A stretch of 64,000 nucleotides of DNA, taken from NCBI GenBank assembly GCA_003254925.1, contig QANZ01022534.1, positions 1 through 64,000 of the forward strand, in the 5' to 3' direction. Position 1 is the stretch's first letter. Every line of letters starts with the position of its first letter. This document shows positions 1 through 12,300 of this stretch, one piece after another. The notes below the pieces were generated by a model. The model had not been told where the DNA came from and ran no database searches. It saw only the letters and a program-made list of their open reading frames with translations. Origin of the DNA: Chamaecrista fasciculata (taxonomy: Eukaryota; Streptophyta; Magnoliopsida; Fabales; Fabaceae). A program made the position numbers and the translations under genes.

Positions 1-155
1 AACACCAGGCTTTGTAAATCCTGGAAGAAATCTGCCATAAACACTCAGCAGCATATAAATAGTGGAGGCTTAATTTCCTTAAGGACAGTGACCACACTAT
101 CAAAGCCTACTCTGTTTTTCGTGTTCTATCAAAAGCCTACTATATTCTTCTAACA
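1..155 (+). repeat. 3' end of a Copia-like LTR, cut by the window start
   Basis: This stretch is the near-identical reverse complement of 22911-23067, and the two copies flank the aldehyde oxidase gene in opposite orientation. It ends TTCTTCTAACA, a plausible CA terminus of an LTR. The other copy shows the fuller LTR, with a TATA box (CCTATAAATAAC on its own strand) and a TGTCAAAGATGGGC start. Only the last 155 bases lie in the window here. The LTR identity is inferred from termini and promoter; no coding part is visible. Confidence 0.55.
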
Positions 156-383
156 CTTATGATGAATCGTAGACTAAAACCAAATATCTAAAAATTCAAA
201 GAATAAAATTATTGCCGAACACAAATAATAAATTGATTAAAGAAGTGACTGAAGTTGACGTGTTTTTTATATATAACGAAGAAGCCTTCTCTCCTTGGTG
301 TCTTTAAGTCTTCATTTTCCAAGAGTGTGGAAAATCGGAAGACTATTGTTTTTTCTTTTTTTTTTTTTTTAAGAGTTTGAAAA
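156..383 (+). promoter_or_regulatory. Aldehyde oxidase promoter and 5' UTR
   Basis: Between the LTR end and the start codon lie only 228 bases. TATATATAA at 268-276 is a good TATA box, placing transcription start near 300 and giving an 80-90 base leader with a T-tract at 348-370. Directly upstream, TTGACGTGT at 255-263 overlaps a W-box core (TTGAC), a TGACG motif and an ACGTGT ABRE-like core. Function is inferred from motifs only. The short distance to the LTR means the LTR could contribute regulatory sequence. Confidence 0.5.
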
Positions 384-3300
384 ATGAATGAAAGTGAAGA
401 AAGAATACTACAAAATTTAGTGTTTGCTGTTAATGGCGTGAGATTTGATCTCTCCTTTGTGGATCCTTCAACTACTTTGCTTCAGTTCTTACGCACTCAG
501 ACTCCCTTCAAGAGTGTCAAACTCGGCTGTGGTGAAGGTCAGTCTCTCTCTCTCTATATATATATAAATGAGTAAATTAATAATTTGGTCCCGGAAAGAC
601 CACCGAGCTAACAACTTACTCTCTGAAAGATTAAAATATACAGTTTAATCCTTGAAAGATCAAAACGGTATAATAACCAGTCATTTTTTATGGACTAAAT
701 AATATACTGTTTTAATCTTTCAATGACTAAACTGCATATTTCAATATTTCAAAGACAGAGTTGTCAGTTCAATGATTTTTTAGAGACCAAATTATTAGTT
801 TACTCATATAGAATTATGCGTTTTGTGTCAACTTAGCTTGTTTTTCAAACTATTAAAAGTAAAGTAACAATTTGGTCCCTCAAAGATCACCGAACAGACA
901 ATTCAGTCCCTGAATGATTGAAATGTACAATTTAGTCCCTGAAAGGTCAAAACAGTATACTAATTAGTTCTTTTTATGGACTAAATAGTACCGTTTTAAT
1001 CTTTCGAGGAATAAAAAGTATACTATTTTAATCTTTCAGAGATTAAATTGTACATTTTAATCTTCTAAAAACTGAGTTGTCAACTCTGTTATTTTTCAGG
1101 GACCAAATTATTGATTTACTCAACTATTAATTTTCTTTGAAATTCTCCTGCTACTCTTTCCATTCGTCTTCGTGGGTATTCGTTGACTCTGAAATCTCAA
1201 TCAAGTATAAACTAACAATTCAGTATTTCAAAAATCATCTGATTGATAAAATAATTCTCGAAATATTAAAATATATAATTTAAATTCCGAAAGATTAAAA
1301 TAATATATTTTTTATTTGTGAAAAATTAAAATAATATATCATTTAATCTATAAAAATGGCTAATAAATATATTATTTTAGTCTTTCAATAACTAAATTGT
1401 GTATTTTAATCTTTTGGAGATCAAGTTGTTAGCTCGGTAATTTTTTAGGGACTAAATTGTTAAATTATTCAATCTTTTTTTTGGTTAAATGGTCAATTTG
1501 GTCCTCAAACTATGATGTTAATTTCATTTTGGTCATCAAATTATTTTTTATTCTGTTTTGATGCTCAAACTATAGGGTCAATTTTATTTTGATCCTCAAA
1601 CTATTTTTTGTTTTGTTTTAGTCCATAAACTATGGGATTCATTTCATTTTGGTCATCAAACTATTTTTTGTTCTATTTTAGTCCCAAAATGTGATTTCAT
1701 TTGGTTTCTACCGTTTAGAAATGAAGTATTTTTCACTTATATGTATTATAATAAGCGAGTTGACACATGAAAAAAGAAAAAATTTCATTTTTAGTCACAA
1801 ATTGAAGATAAATTTATTGTTGATTTTTTTTTAAAAGAGGGAAAATTTTTCTATCTCTTATTGCCAAATCACTTATTCTAAGTTTGAGGACCAAAATGAA
1901 ATAAATTTATGGTTGATTTTTCTTTTAAATAGTGAAAACTTTTCATTCTCTCTTTGCCAAATCACTTATTATTATAAGTTTGAGAACCAAAATGAAACAT
2001 AGATGAAAGTTTGAGGACTAAAAAAAAATAAATGTGAAAGTTTGAAGACCAAAACGAAACAAATGTGAAAGTGTGAAGACTAAACTGGAATAAAAATAGT
2101 TTGATGACCAAAATGAAATTGGTCCTATAGTTTAAGGACCATAATGGAATACAAAATAGGTTGAGTACTAAAATGAAACTAGCCCCATAGTTTGAGGACC
2201 ACAATGAGTCAATGACCATTTAATCATCTTTTTTAAAGAAGTCTGGATGTCTGATATTCTGAGTGTATAGATCTATGAACTCATACGGCACCCACACGAC
2301 ACATATTTATAAGTTTTAGAATATAAAATTAATTTTTGTGACTTTATTATGACAAATAATAGAAAATTATATCACATATGACATATTATGAATAGATATG
2401 GTAATTTTTAAAATTTTCATCAAAATTTATAAATTTTTAATATTAATATATATAAATATATGTCGTGTCGTGGTATGTAATTTTAAGAATTTAACGTGTC
2501 AGTGTATGTGTGAGTATCCATACTTCGTAATCATAGATTAAATGAATGCAGTCATTTGAGTGCCTGACTTTTTGAAACATTTAATTTAATTCCCGAGCAT
2601 TTATAGTCGTTACAATCTAGTTCATTTCTGAATACCTAATAATAGTCCTTGAATGACTAAATTGTAATTATTCAATTTGCGGAGTAAATCAAACATCTTA
2701 ATCCCACATAATCTAAGGTTAAATTGATAGTTAACTCTTTTTTTTGTTATTTTTTTTTTGTTATTAAAGTGCTGTCCTAAAACAAGTTAAATACCTGACT
2801 GTGTGAAAGGAAAGTTAACTCGCATGTCTACATCAATTTTCTTTTTCCGTTTTTTATTGCCTAAACAATTATTTTATTAATTTGTTCTAATTATTTATTA
2901 TTTATTTATTCATTTTATAATATGCATTTTAATAAAAATAAAAATTATTGATATTTTAATAAATTTTTGTACTCTAACATTTTCAAACATTCTAGTAATA
3001 ATTTAGCACACATGTCTAATCTTAGTTAATTGTAAAATAATTTTAATATTGCTGAATTGTTAAAATTAAAAATATACCATCCCATTATTTGTTTTATGAT
3101 TTTTTATTTACTGACTGATCTTCTATACTTTTTTTTTTGGCCTGAACTGATCTTCTATACTTATTGATTACAGTTTCCTCCTGTTTTATAAAATACAATA
3201 TATATATATACTTATATAGTGAACTATTATTTGTGATCAGTGGTGACATGTTGGCAAAATAATTTGCTGAAGAAAGTTATGAAATAAAAAAAATCATAAA

Positions 3301-6300
3301 AGATATATAATGAGATTATATATTTTTAATTTTAACAATAAAGCAATATTAAAATTTTTTACAATTAACTTAGAATAGACATGTGTACTAAATTATTAAA
3401 AAAATGTTTGAAAATGTCAACCAAATGTTATGAAATCCAAATCGGATCGAACGGTGGGTCAATGAAGATGACTCAATTTAGACTATTGTATTGTTGAGTT
3501 GGCCCGCTTTGGACTATCTAAAACCTCATTGAATTGAGTTGGCCCAAATTAAATTGTGACTTAAGTGTGTATAATTGTTATATAGATTTTATAGTTACAT
3601 TATATTAATTATAGATTATTTGTATTTAAAATAGTTTTATTTTTTTTGGTTATATATTGAAGATGTTATTCGGTTTAATTGTACGATTGAATCAGTCAAC
3701 CTGTGACCCCAAAGTTTCTTTTAATTCACTTAGCCTGATTTTTAAAACATTGATGTCAAAGTACAAAAATTTGTTAAAATATTAATAATGTTCATTTTTA
3801 ATAAAATATATATTAATTAATATTAAATCTTAGTTGATAATTTTAAACAAGTATAAATATTTAAAATATTTTTTTTCATATTACAAAACAAATAAATAAA
3901 CAAAAATAATTAAAAAGTACAACAAACTTAAAAGAATTGTTGTAATCATGCGTGAATTTCCCTTCCACGCAATCAGGTACGTGGCTTGTTTTAGACGAAC
4001 AAATCAAGTGTGTAGCTGAGATTTGAAGACAACACAATATATTAGGAGGATCCATAGACGGTTAATCGATATTAAGAGACTTTGTTGCTTTGGATTCTAA
4101 TGACTTGTAACATATTGCTGAAGTTGAATAATAATATTATGGTTTAGTTAGGGATGATCAAAATACCCATACTTAATGGGATCTTGAAATTTACCCTATG
4201 ATATGAGTTTAGACTCGGAACCATCCTTGATGGGTCTGGGTCCGGGTATGGTGGCACCCTACCCGTACCATATCCATATACCCATTGGTAATAATAAATA
4301 TATTTATATATGTATAAAATATAATACTTTAACACCTTTTATTGAAAAAATATTAATGTTTTTATAATTATTGAAATATTCTATTAATGCATTCGTATTT
4401 ATAATTTATTTTTTTTTATTTTTAGTAATTATAGATATAAAAAGTTGGATGAAAATAAATTTTATATTAACAAAAAATAGTTTATTTTAAAATTTTTTCG
4501 GGTCCAGGTATGGGTATTGTCACGACCCCCCTGCGTGGGAACACGTGACCGGCACGGGTAGGGACCTAACCCATACCGTAAGCCTACTTATATGCATTTC
4601 ATAACAAGCAGTAATAAATCAACCTGATAATAACAGTAGGGAGTATGACATTCGGATAGATATTACACATTCTTAGAAATATTAAGTTCATCTGTTCATC
4701 AATGCATAATATTAATAACCATCCCACACAACATTCTCAAAATAGTGGGTACAAAATATAATACCAAACTAACTTTTCAAACTATGGGTCATACAAAATA
4801 CAGACCAACCACTACGGATTCCATCCCAAGTACTAGTGGAGCCGACAAGTCTAGAGTTTAACTTATATTTACACAAAACAAAAGTACACACACTAGCCAG
4901 AAGTGTGGTCTGGAGTCAGCTCCTCCCTGGAGCAGAAGTGGCAGCTTGGGCAGGAACTGTATCTGAAAAATGGTAAACAAAGGGGTGAGTCGAAACTCAG
5001 TGAGCGGCTAACCTATCCCAACTGTGGTGTAGGGCGCCACCACATAGGAATAAGATTAACCAACAACAAAATATTTCCGGCGTATAAATCTCAATAACTT
5101 CCAAATAAAAGGATAACTCTTTACAACTACTATCCAGGACCTTCATGGAAGGAATGGAATCCTCAACTTTCTAATGAAACTAAATCATAATGTTAAACAT
5201 GGATTTATGAAGATGTGTAAAATCAAAGTGTTGTATAGCACATGAGTTCCAGGGAAAGAAAATAAGGGTTTATTTAAGTTTAATGAAGGAAGTAAATATA
5301 AGGATAGGTTTTCTTAAAATGAGGTTTGAGAACGGAAAAACAACCCATAAAATTCATCCTTAAAACTCTTGTCCAAATTTAAGGTTATTAAAGGGAAAGT
5401 TTATAAATCTCCATATAATCACAACTTAAAGAGAGTTGGGAAATCAACTTCCGAAGAAATCTTTTGAATAAGTATGATTTAGAAGAAATAGATAATTTAT
5501 TTAATAAAAAGAAAGAAGTTTATAAAGAACCATGAGCAACAAAACAGGATTCATTTAGTGGTAAACGCGATAGCATTCATCATCTCAGGATCAACAACTA
5601 CAACCCGTGGGGACCGCACATAGCTTATCTCACCCAAGGGGACCGCACATAGCATTTTCTCAACCCGTGGGGACCGCACACAGCTTATTCCACCCATCGG
5701 GACCGCACACAGCAATATTACAACCCGTGGGGACCGCACACAGCTCATTCCACCCATCGGGACCGCACACAGCAATATTACAACCCGTGGGGACCGCACA
5801 CAGCTCATTCCACCCATCGGGACCGCACACAGCAATATTACATTCATTACTCAACAACCAATAATAAATAGAACGCATTAGGACAAATAACTATTCTCAG
5901 CCAGTGTCACAAGTATAGAGATATTTAGATTTGTCTCTCAACTAAATATTAATAGTAAATCTGTCTACTCAACCACTTAACCAATTATCATAGAAACCTT
6001 TTTGCAAGATTAGGATAAGAAAGCCACTCACCTCGCTCCGTTGGATTGACGACGACACCTTTTTGCTTACGATCCCCAATTGGCGTAAGAGAATCTATGA
6101 GCACAAACATAAGCAAGATTCAATTCCAAAATCTAAGAATTGGCCTTCAATTACGCAAAGGTCCAATTCTTTACAAGGTAGAGTAAGACTCTCATGTGAC
6201 CCTCACTTCCTAACACCTCTCCTGAATTATTGCACTCACCTGGATTCCTAACACCTATCCAAAAGATCAAAAAAAGAAGCTTGGGTAACAATTTGGGAGC

Positions 6301-9300
6301 TTTTTTTTTAAAAAAAAATGTTTTTAAGTCCAATCATTCACATGAACCCACAATCAAGCTTCAAAATCAATGCCATAGACCAATTCTCAATAGTTTATCA
6401 CTTTCTCCCACTTCAAGTAAAACTTGTTTAATTCATCTATCACACTTTGAATCAAATATTAGTGTTCCAAGACTCTCACTAATTTCAGAATGTGCCATCT
6501 AGTTCTTTAAACTATCAAAATAATCCATAGGGACCAAAATGCAACTTTGAAGTTTCATACACGATACCCAAATTTCAAAATACTCATTTTTTAATTTAAC
6601 CCACTGCATTAAAGCTCATTTTTACTATCCAATGAACTCATCCAAACTAACAATTACAAGAAAATAAAGAAATTTGACGAAAACCCCAAATTTTCCAAAA
6701 TTTCGTCACTTTTGAACCCTAGAGGAGAAACAGTCTCAACAATCAATATTTTGGAGTTTAAATAGCTTCTAGAGGTACCCAACATGATATAATATCATCA
6801 AAGGATTCATTCCAACCAAGAAAATCAAGAAACAAACAAGAAATTGATGTTTTTTGGACATGGTTCTGTTATGGCCGAAAATGGAACAAAATAGAGGAAA
6901 ATGGGGGAAATCCACCAAGAACAATGGAGGTGTGGGGTTTCATCAGTCAAAGCATGATCAAGGGGAACAAATGCATCACTAATCATCATTAAACAACAGC
7001 AGTTTCAGATTCATAGCAGAAAAATCGCAGATTTGGAGGAAAGCCACATAATGGAATGGAGAGATGAAGACTTACCAAATGAAGGAGAAAGGGAGGAAGG
7101 AGGCCGGCGAGAAGGCCACAACCGCCGTCGCCGGTGGTGCAGTAAGGTCACCGGAGGGGGCGGTCAGGAGCCTGGATGACGGTGGTGCAAAGGAGTGGTG
7201 GTGGTGGTGAGGAAGTGTGAGACGAAGGGTGAATGTGGGTGAAAAGGGAGGAGGGTCGTTCTTTGGCTTTTGGAGAAGTATTGGAAGCATCTCTACATTT
7301 CTAGAAACTAGGGAGTAGAAAATAAAATTCTGATTTAGGGCCTCAAAACTTGGTATTTACATAAATGCCCAAAATCCTTTAAAAACTTCAAAATGGCCCA
7401 AAAACTCAATTTTAGAAATGGAATTTTTTAACAAAAGTGTTATTGTTGGATTCTTTACAATGAGTAGATTCTAACTCTGTAATTTGTTTTCCAAAATTCT
7501 ACCTCCAAGGTCATTCAGGTTTTACTCGAATGTGTCATTTGTCGGGTATAGAGAAAACCCAGATAAATTTTTAAATCATGTTTGCTCCCAAATTATTACC
7601 ACAAGCCTAATAAAATATGAGGATTCTAATTATGACAATTAAAATTTTAAACTATTGGGTTTGCTAATTTCTAACAATATTAAGCTAAAAGTTTCTAACA
7701 CTGACGTAAAACTAGTCTAAAGCTCTGTCTAGAACACTAAAGACCTCTAATACTACCCTAATCTCCTACAAAACACTACTCTAAAATCCAAGGATCTCAC
7801 AGGTATGAGGATTAGACTACCCACCGGGTATGTGTATGGGGATTGATTTTGATACCCGCTTACATACGGGTCCGGGTCCGGGTATCATAGTACCCTAGCC
7901 ATACCCTACCCATGATCATCCGTAGGTTTAGTGCTTAAATTGGTCTTAAATGTATATTCCCAAGTTTATTTTTATCTTAAATGTTTCAAAAGTTACATAT
8001 TGGTCCTAAATATTTTCATTGAGCTTCATTTTAGTCCCAAACTACTGTATGTAGTCATATCTCTCCCGTATCTATTTCTAATGTGATGAACATATAGAAC
8101 TACGAGTTTTTTTTTATTACTTTCTCAAGTTGGGACCATCAGGCAACGAGGTCAAATCGAGTCTCGAAAGTGGGCCGCTTGTTTTACAGTAGTTGGTCAT
8201 ATCTCTCTCATTTCAAGTTTGAATGTGATGGGTATGAAGCTACGAGTTACTCTTAACAAGTCTTTTCTTTTTATATCAAGTTGAGACCATCAACAAATGA
8301 GGTCAAATCGAACTTGAAAGTGGCTTTGGGACCAAAAAGTAAAAATTTATGAAAAATTAGTCTCAAATCCACTTTTGGGCTTGATTTGACCTCTTTTGTT
8401 AACAATCTCAATTGAGCAGAAAAAAGATAGATGAAGAGAAACTTGTAGCTCTGAACTTGTAGATTTAAAACGAGAGAGATATGACCAATTTTGCTTTTTT
8501 GATTGTGAAGCAAGTGACCCACTTTTGGGACTTGAATTGACCTCATTTATGGATAGCCTAAACTAGATAGAGAAAATACTCATCAAAAGCATCTCGTAAC
8601 CCTAGACTCGTCACATTTCAATTTGAAACGAGAGAAATATGACTATATTCACTAATTTGAGACCAAAATGAAACTCTATGGAAACATTTAAGACCAATAC
8701 GAAACTTCTGGAACATTTAGGACTAAAATGAAATTAAAAGTATACATTTAGTATCAATTTGAACATTTGACCTAATAATATCTCATCATTTATGTTGTTG
8801 AATGAGGGCAATAGTTGATGTGGTTTTATGGTTTTGAAAGTTTTTCCATGTGCAGAACGAATTAGTTGAAGCTCGGTATACTTCTTTAAGATATTCTTAA
8901 ATTTGCTTGTGATCTTCTTTTTAGTCTAGTCACTTGGCAACTACATGAATAGAATAATTACTCTATTGTTTCCAACTGTATCTTTGGCTTCAAGCTTAAT
9001 ATTTTTGACTTCATAATAATAGAAGGCTAAAATGTATTGTGCAAAAAGTCTCTTGAACTTTGGTAAGTGTCGTCGGAAGACCCTTTAAACTTTCAATTTT
9101 GTGCAAATAATCTTTTTTTGTTAAAATCTTTATTTAAAAAAGAAAGAAATTTTTAATTTTCTGGATACCATTAATTACAACAATAGTTCATTTTAATTTT
9201 TGATCAATATAAAGAGTTGCTTAAGGAGAAAACTTTAGCCTTAATATAAGGAGTTGTTTAAAGAGAAGCCTTACTTTTTCGTCTCTAAATTTATACTCTT

Positions 9301-12300
9301 TTTACTATTTAGTCCATAAATAATGGAAATAGACAATTTAGTCCCTGAATAATGATAAATGTCAACATTTTCGTCCATGGAGATATCCTCTCCTATTTGA
9401 CCGGGTGACATGGATGTTAAATGTGCATGTGACACCATTAAATGTCACCTTTAATTTTTTAATGCACTATCCATTAATAACAATTTGAGGAGCATAACTA
9501 GATCTTCATACCCAATCATTTGGAGGCATTGTTGGGGTTAGGGAAGTCAATAAATATCCACAACGCAGCGTCCAATATTCATCTTCTTTATATTTTCCTC
9601 CGCTTCAAATCCTAAATATAAATTGAGATTGTTGGAATGATAATAGATATGATAACTACGGTGATGACATAATTATGGGATTTGCGGGACCACTAGAGTT
9701 TGTTCAATTTGAGATTTTTTTTGAGGTTTCGTTCTTTTGATGGGTGTCGTTTTCCTTTTAGTCCATCCATCTTGTCCCACATGGGCATTTAACGGGACCA
9801 CCTCAACATTGGACATCCATGTCATTTGATTAGATGACAGTAAATGTTACAAGGACTTAATAGTCTACAATTGTGATTATTCAAGGACTGAGTCTTGTAT
9901 TTATATTATTCAAGGATTAAATTATTGACTCAACGTAAATTTAAGGACCAAAATGTAAGTTTTTTTTTTGTTTTTACAACAAAGTTTAGAATAATTAAGC
10001 TTTATCAAAAAGATCAAGCTGTTGTTTCTTACTTTCACTCATATTTTGAACTTGATACTTCAAGTTTCTATCTGCTTGGTTTCAGGTGGTTGTGGCGCTT
10101 GTCTTGTTTTAATTTCCAAATACGATCCGGTGCTTGACCAAGTTGAGGATTTAACAGCAAGTTCTTGTCTCACACTGCTTTGCAGCATACATGGGTGTTC
10201 AATAACAACTAGTGATGGCCTTGGAAATAGTAAAGATGGCTTCCACCCAATTCATGAAAGAATTGCTGGATTCCATGCTACTCAATGTGGCTTTTGTACT
10301 CCGGGAATGTGTGTTTCACTCTTTGGGGCTCTTATCAATGCTGAAAAGACCAATCGTCCAGAGCCTCCTATTGGTTTCTCAAAAGCAACAGTAGTAGAGG
10401 CCGAAAGGGCTATTGCAGGGAACCTTTGTCGTTGCACCGGTTATCGATCTCTTTCAGATGCCTGCAAAAGTTTCGCAGCAGATGTTGATATGGAGGATTT
10501 GGGGTTAAACTCATTTTGGAAAAACGGACAAACACTTGATGACAAGAAAAGTAAGTTGCCTAAATATGATCATAACCACAAGAAGAGTAAATTTCCCGAG
10601 TTTTTGAAGGAGATCAAGCCTGATTTGTTCTTAGCTTCTGAAAAACATAGTTGGCACACACCTACCAGTTTAAAGGATCTACAGAGTTTCCTGAAGCTAC
10701 ACCATGCCAATGGAGCCCGGATGAAACTAGTTGTTAGTAACACTAGTACTGGTTATTACAAAGATACAAAAAGATATGACAAGTACATTAATCTAAAGGG
10801 CATTTCTGAACTGTCAAAGATTGAAAAGGATGCAACAGGGATTGAAATTGGTGCAACAGTGACTATATTTAAAGCTATTGAAGCTTTAAAGGAAAGGAAC
10901 AAAGCTGACTTGCTCTCAGACTTTGATATGATACTTGAAAAAATTGCAGATCATCTAAGCAAAATTGCCTCAGGGTTTATTCGGAACACAGCCAGCGTAG
11001 GTGGCAATTTGGTGATGGCGCAGAGGAATAACTTTCCTTCTGATATAGCAACGATACTTCTTTCTGTGGATGCTATGGTTCAAATCATGAATGGTACACA
11101 ATTTGAATGGATTTTACTTGAGGAGTTTTTGAAAAAGCCATCACTTGGATTTGAAAGTGTGCTTGTAAGCATTAAAATTCCAAGCTGGGAATCTAGTAAA
11201 AATGCTACTTCAGAACACACAAGTAAAATTCTATTTGAAACTTTTCGAGCTGCTCCTCGACCCCTTGGAAATGCACTACCCTATCTAAATGCTGGTTTCT
11301 TGATTGAGGTTTCTCCAAGCAATGATTCTAGTGGAAATGTGGTTGATACTTGTAGGTTGTCTTTTGGTGCTTTTGGGACTAAGCATGCAATTAGAGCAGA
11401 AAAGGTTGAGGAATTTCTAGTTGGAAAACTATTAAGTTCTGAAATAATATATGATGCTATCAATTTTCTTAAAGACATTGTTGTACCCGAGGATGGAACT
11501 TCGAGAATTGCTTATCGGTCAAGCTTGGCAAGCAGTTTCCTATTTAAGTTCTTAAGCCCATTAATTTATAGTTTTTCTGAAAAACTTGACAAACACTTAA
11601 ATGGGTATACTAGTTCATCAATTAAAAGGATTTTTGACTTCAAAGAGAATAATGGGCATTGTAATAAAAGTCTGATAGAAGAGAATAATGGGCAAGTGAC
11701 TTTGCTATCATCTGGAAAACAAGAGATTCCAATAAGTGATGAGTATCGTCCCATTGGTGAGCCTATTACAAAATCAGGAGCTGCGTTACAAGCTTCAGGT
11801 TTGTTTTGTACTATCAAGTTAGATACTGATTTGACAACTTATCTCTGCATCTTTATAGAATTTGAAAGTAATAAGCAATTTATGATTTTACATCATACAT
11901 ATGGCATGTTTAATTTGAAATAACCTTCATTCTATATTTAACATCAATGGATTGTCATGGTCAAAAATCTATATTCATTAACCTAATATTAGTTTTTGGC
12001 ATTCTCTCTCTAATCTCGATATCTTCTAGCTAAAGTACTAATTTGAACATATCATTCCCTTTCTCTTGCTTTGAAGCACTATCGATTAAATAACTAACTT
12101 GTATTATACTCTTGCTTGTCACCCTCTCTTTGACTTTGAGTCTATATTTACAATGATTGGATTTTGTTTCTCCGGTACTTGAGGTGAATATTTTTATTTC
12201 CTAATATCATTGACTACCATCTAGCTGATTTCAAGAATCAAATTAACTGTTGTTTTGTTTTGTAAAACTAGCATATATTTCACTGTCAATACTAGATTGG

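Larger units (their letters stand above)
4149..7924. mobile_element. Non-autonomous hAT element, split by a solo LTR
   Basis: Terminal inverted repeats TAGGGATGATC (left) and GATCATCCGTA (right) differ at one position. They are flanked by the exact 8-bp duplication GGTTTAGT (4141-4148 and 7925-7932), the hAT hallmark. Removing the inserted LTR and one copy of its duplication leaves about 485 bases. Sub-terminal 'ccgggtatgg' and 'gggtccgggtat' runs are similar in style to the hAT element at 43736-44365. No transposase. Confidence 0.75.
4141..8772. repeat. Fold-back MITE interrupted by a hAT element (outer layer of a nest)
   Basis: Left end GGTTTAGTGCTTAAATTGG (4141-4148 continuing at 7925 after the insertion) pairs with a right end whose complement reads GGTCAAATGTTCAAATTGAT. 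Further inside, TTAAATGTATA occurs in inverted orientation. Without the inserted hAT element the unit is about 850 bases. The centre (8050-8640) repeats 'catatctctc' and 'tcaaattgaacttg' style phrases in both orientations. Flanking TAATATTAT and TAATAATAT may be a decayed 9-bp target duplication. Confidence 0.5.

Noticed and set aside
5607..5864. Possible CRISPR-like array
   Set aside because: Contiguous tandem units without unique spacers, in plant nuclear DNA.
5551..5878. Three overlapping open frames on both strands with repeating peptides
   Set aside because: They are the 60-bp minisatellite translated; a unit divisible by three keeps every frame open.
11799..11923. Extension of the large aldehyde oxidase frame past 11798
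   Set aside because: The family sequence stops at the gtttgt donor and resumes at 12433; the extension is intron 2.
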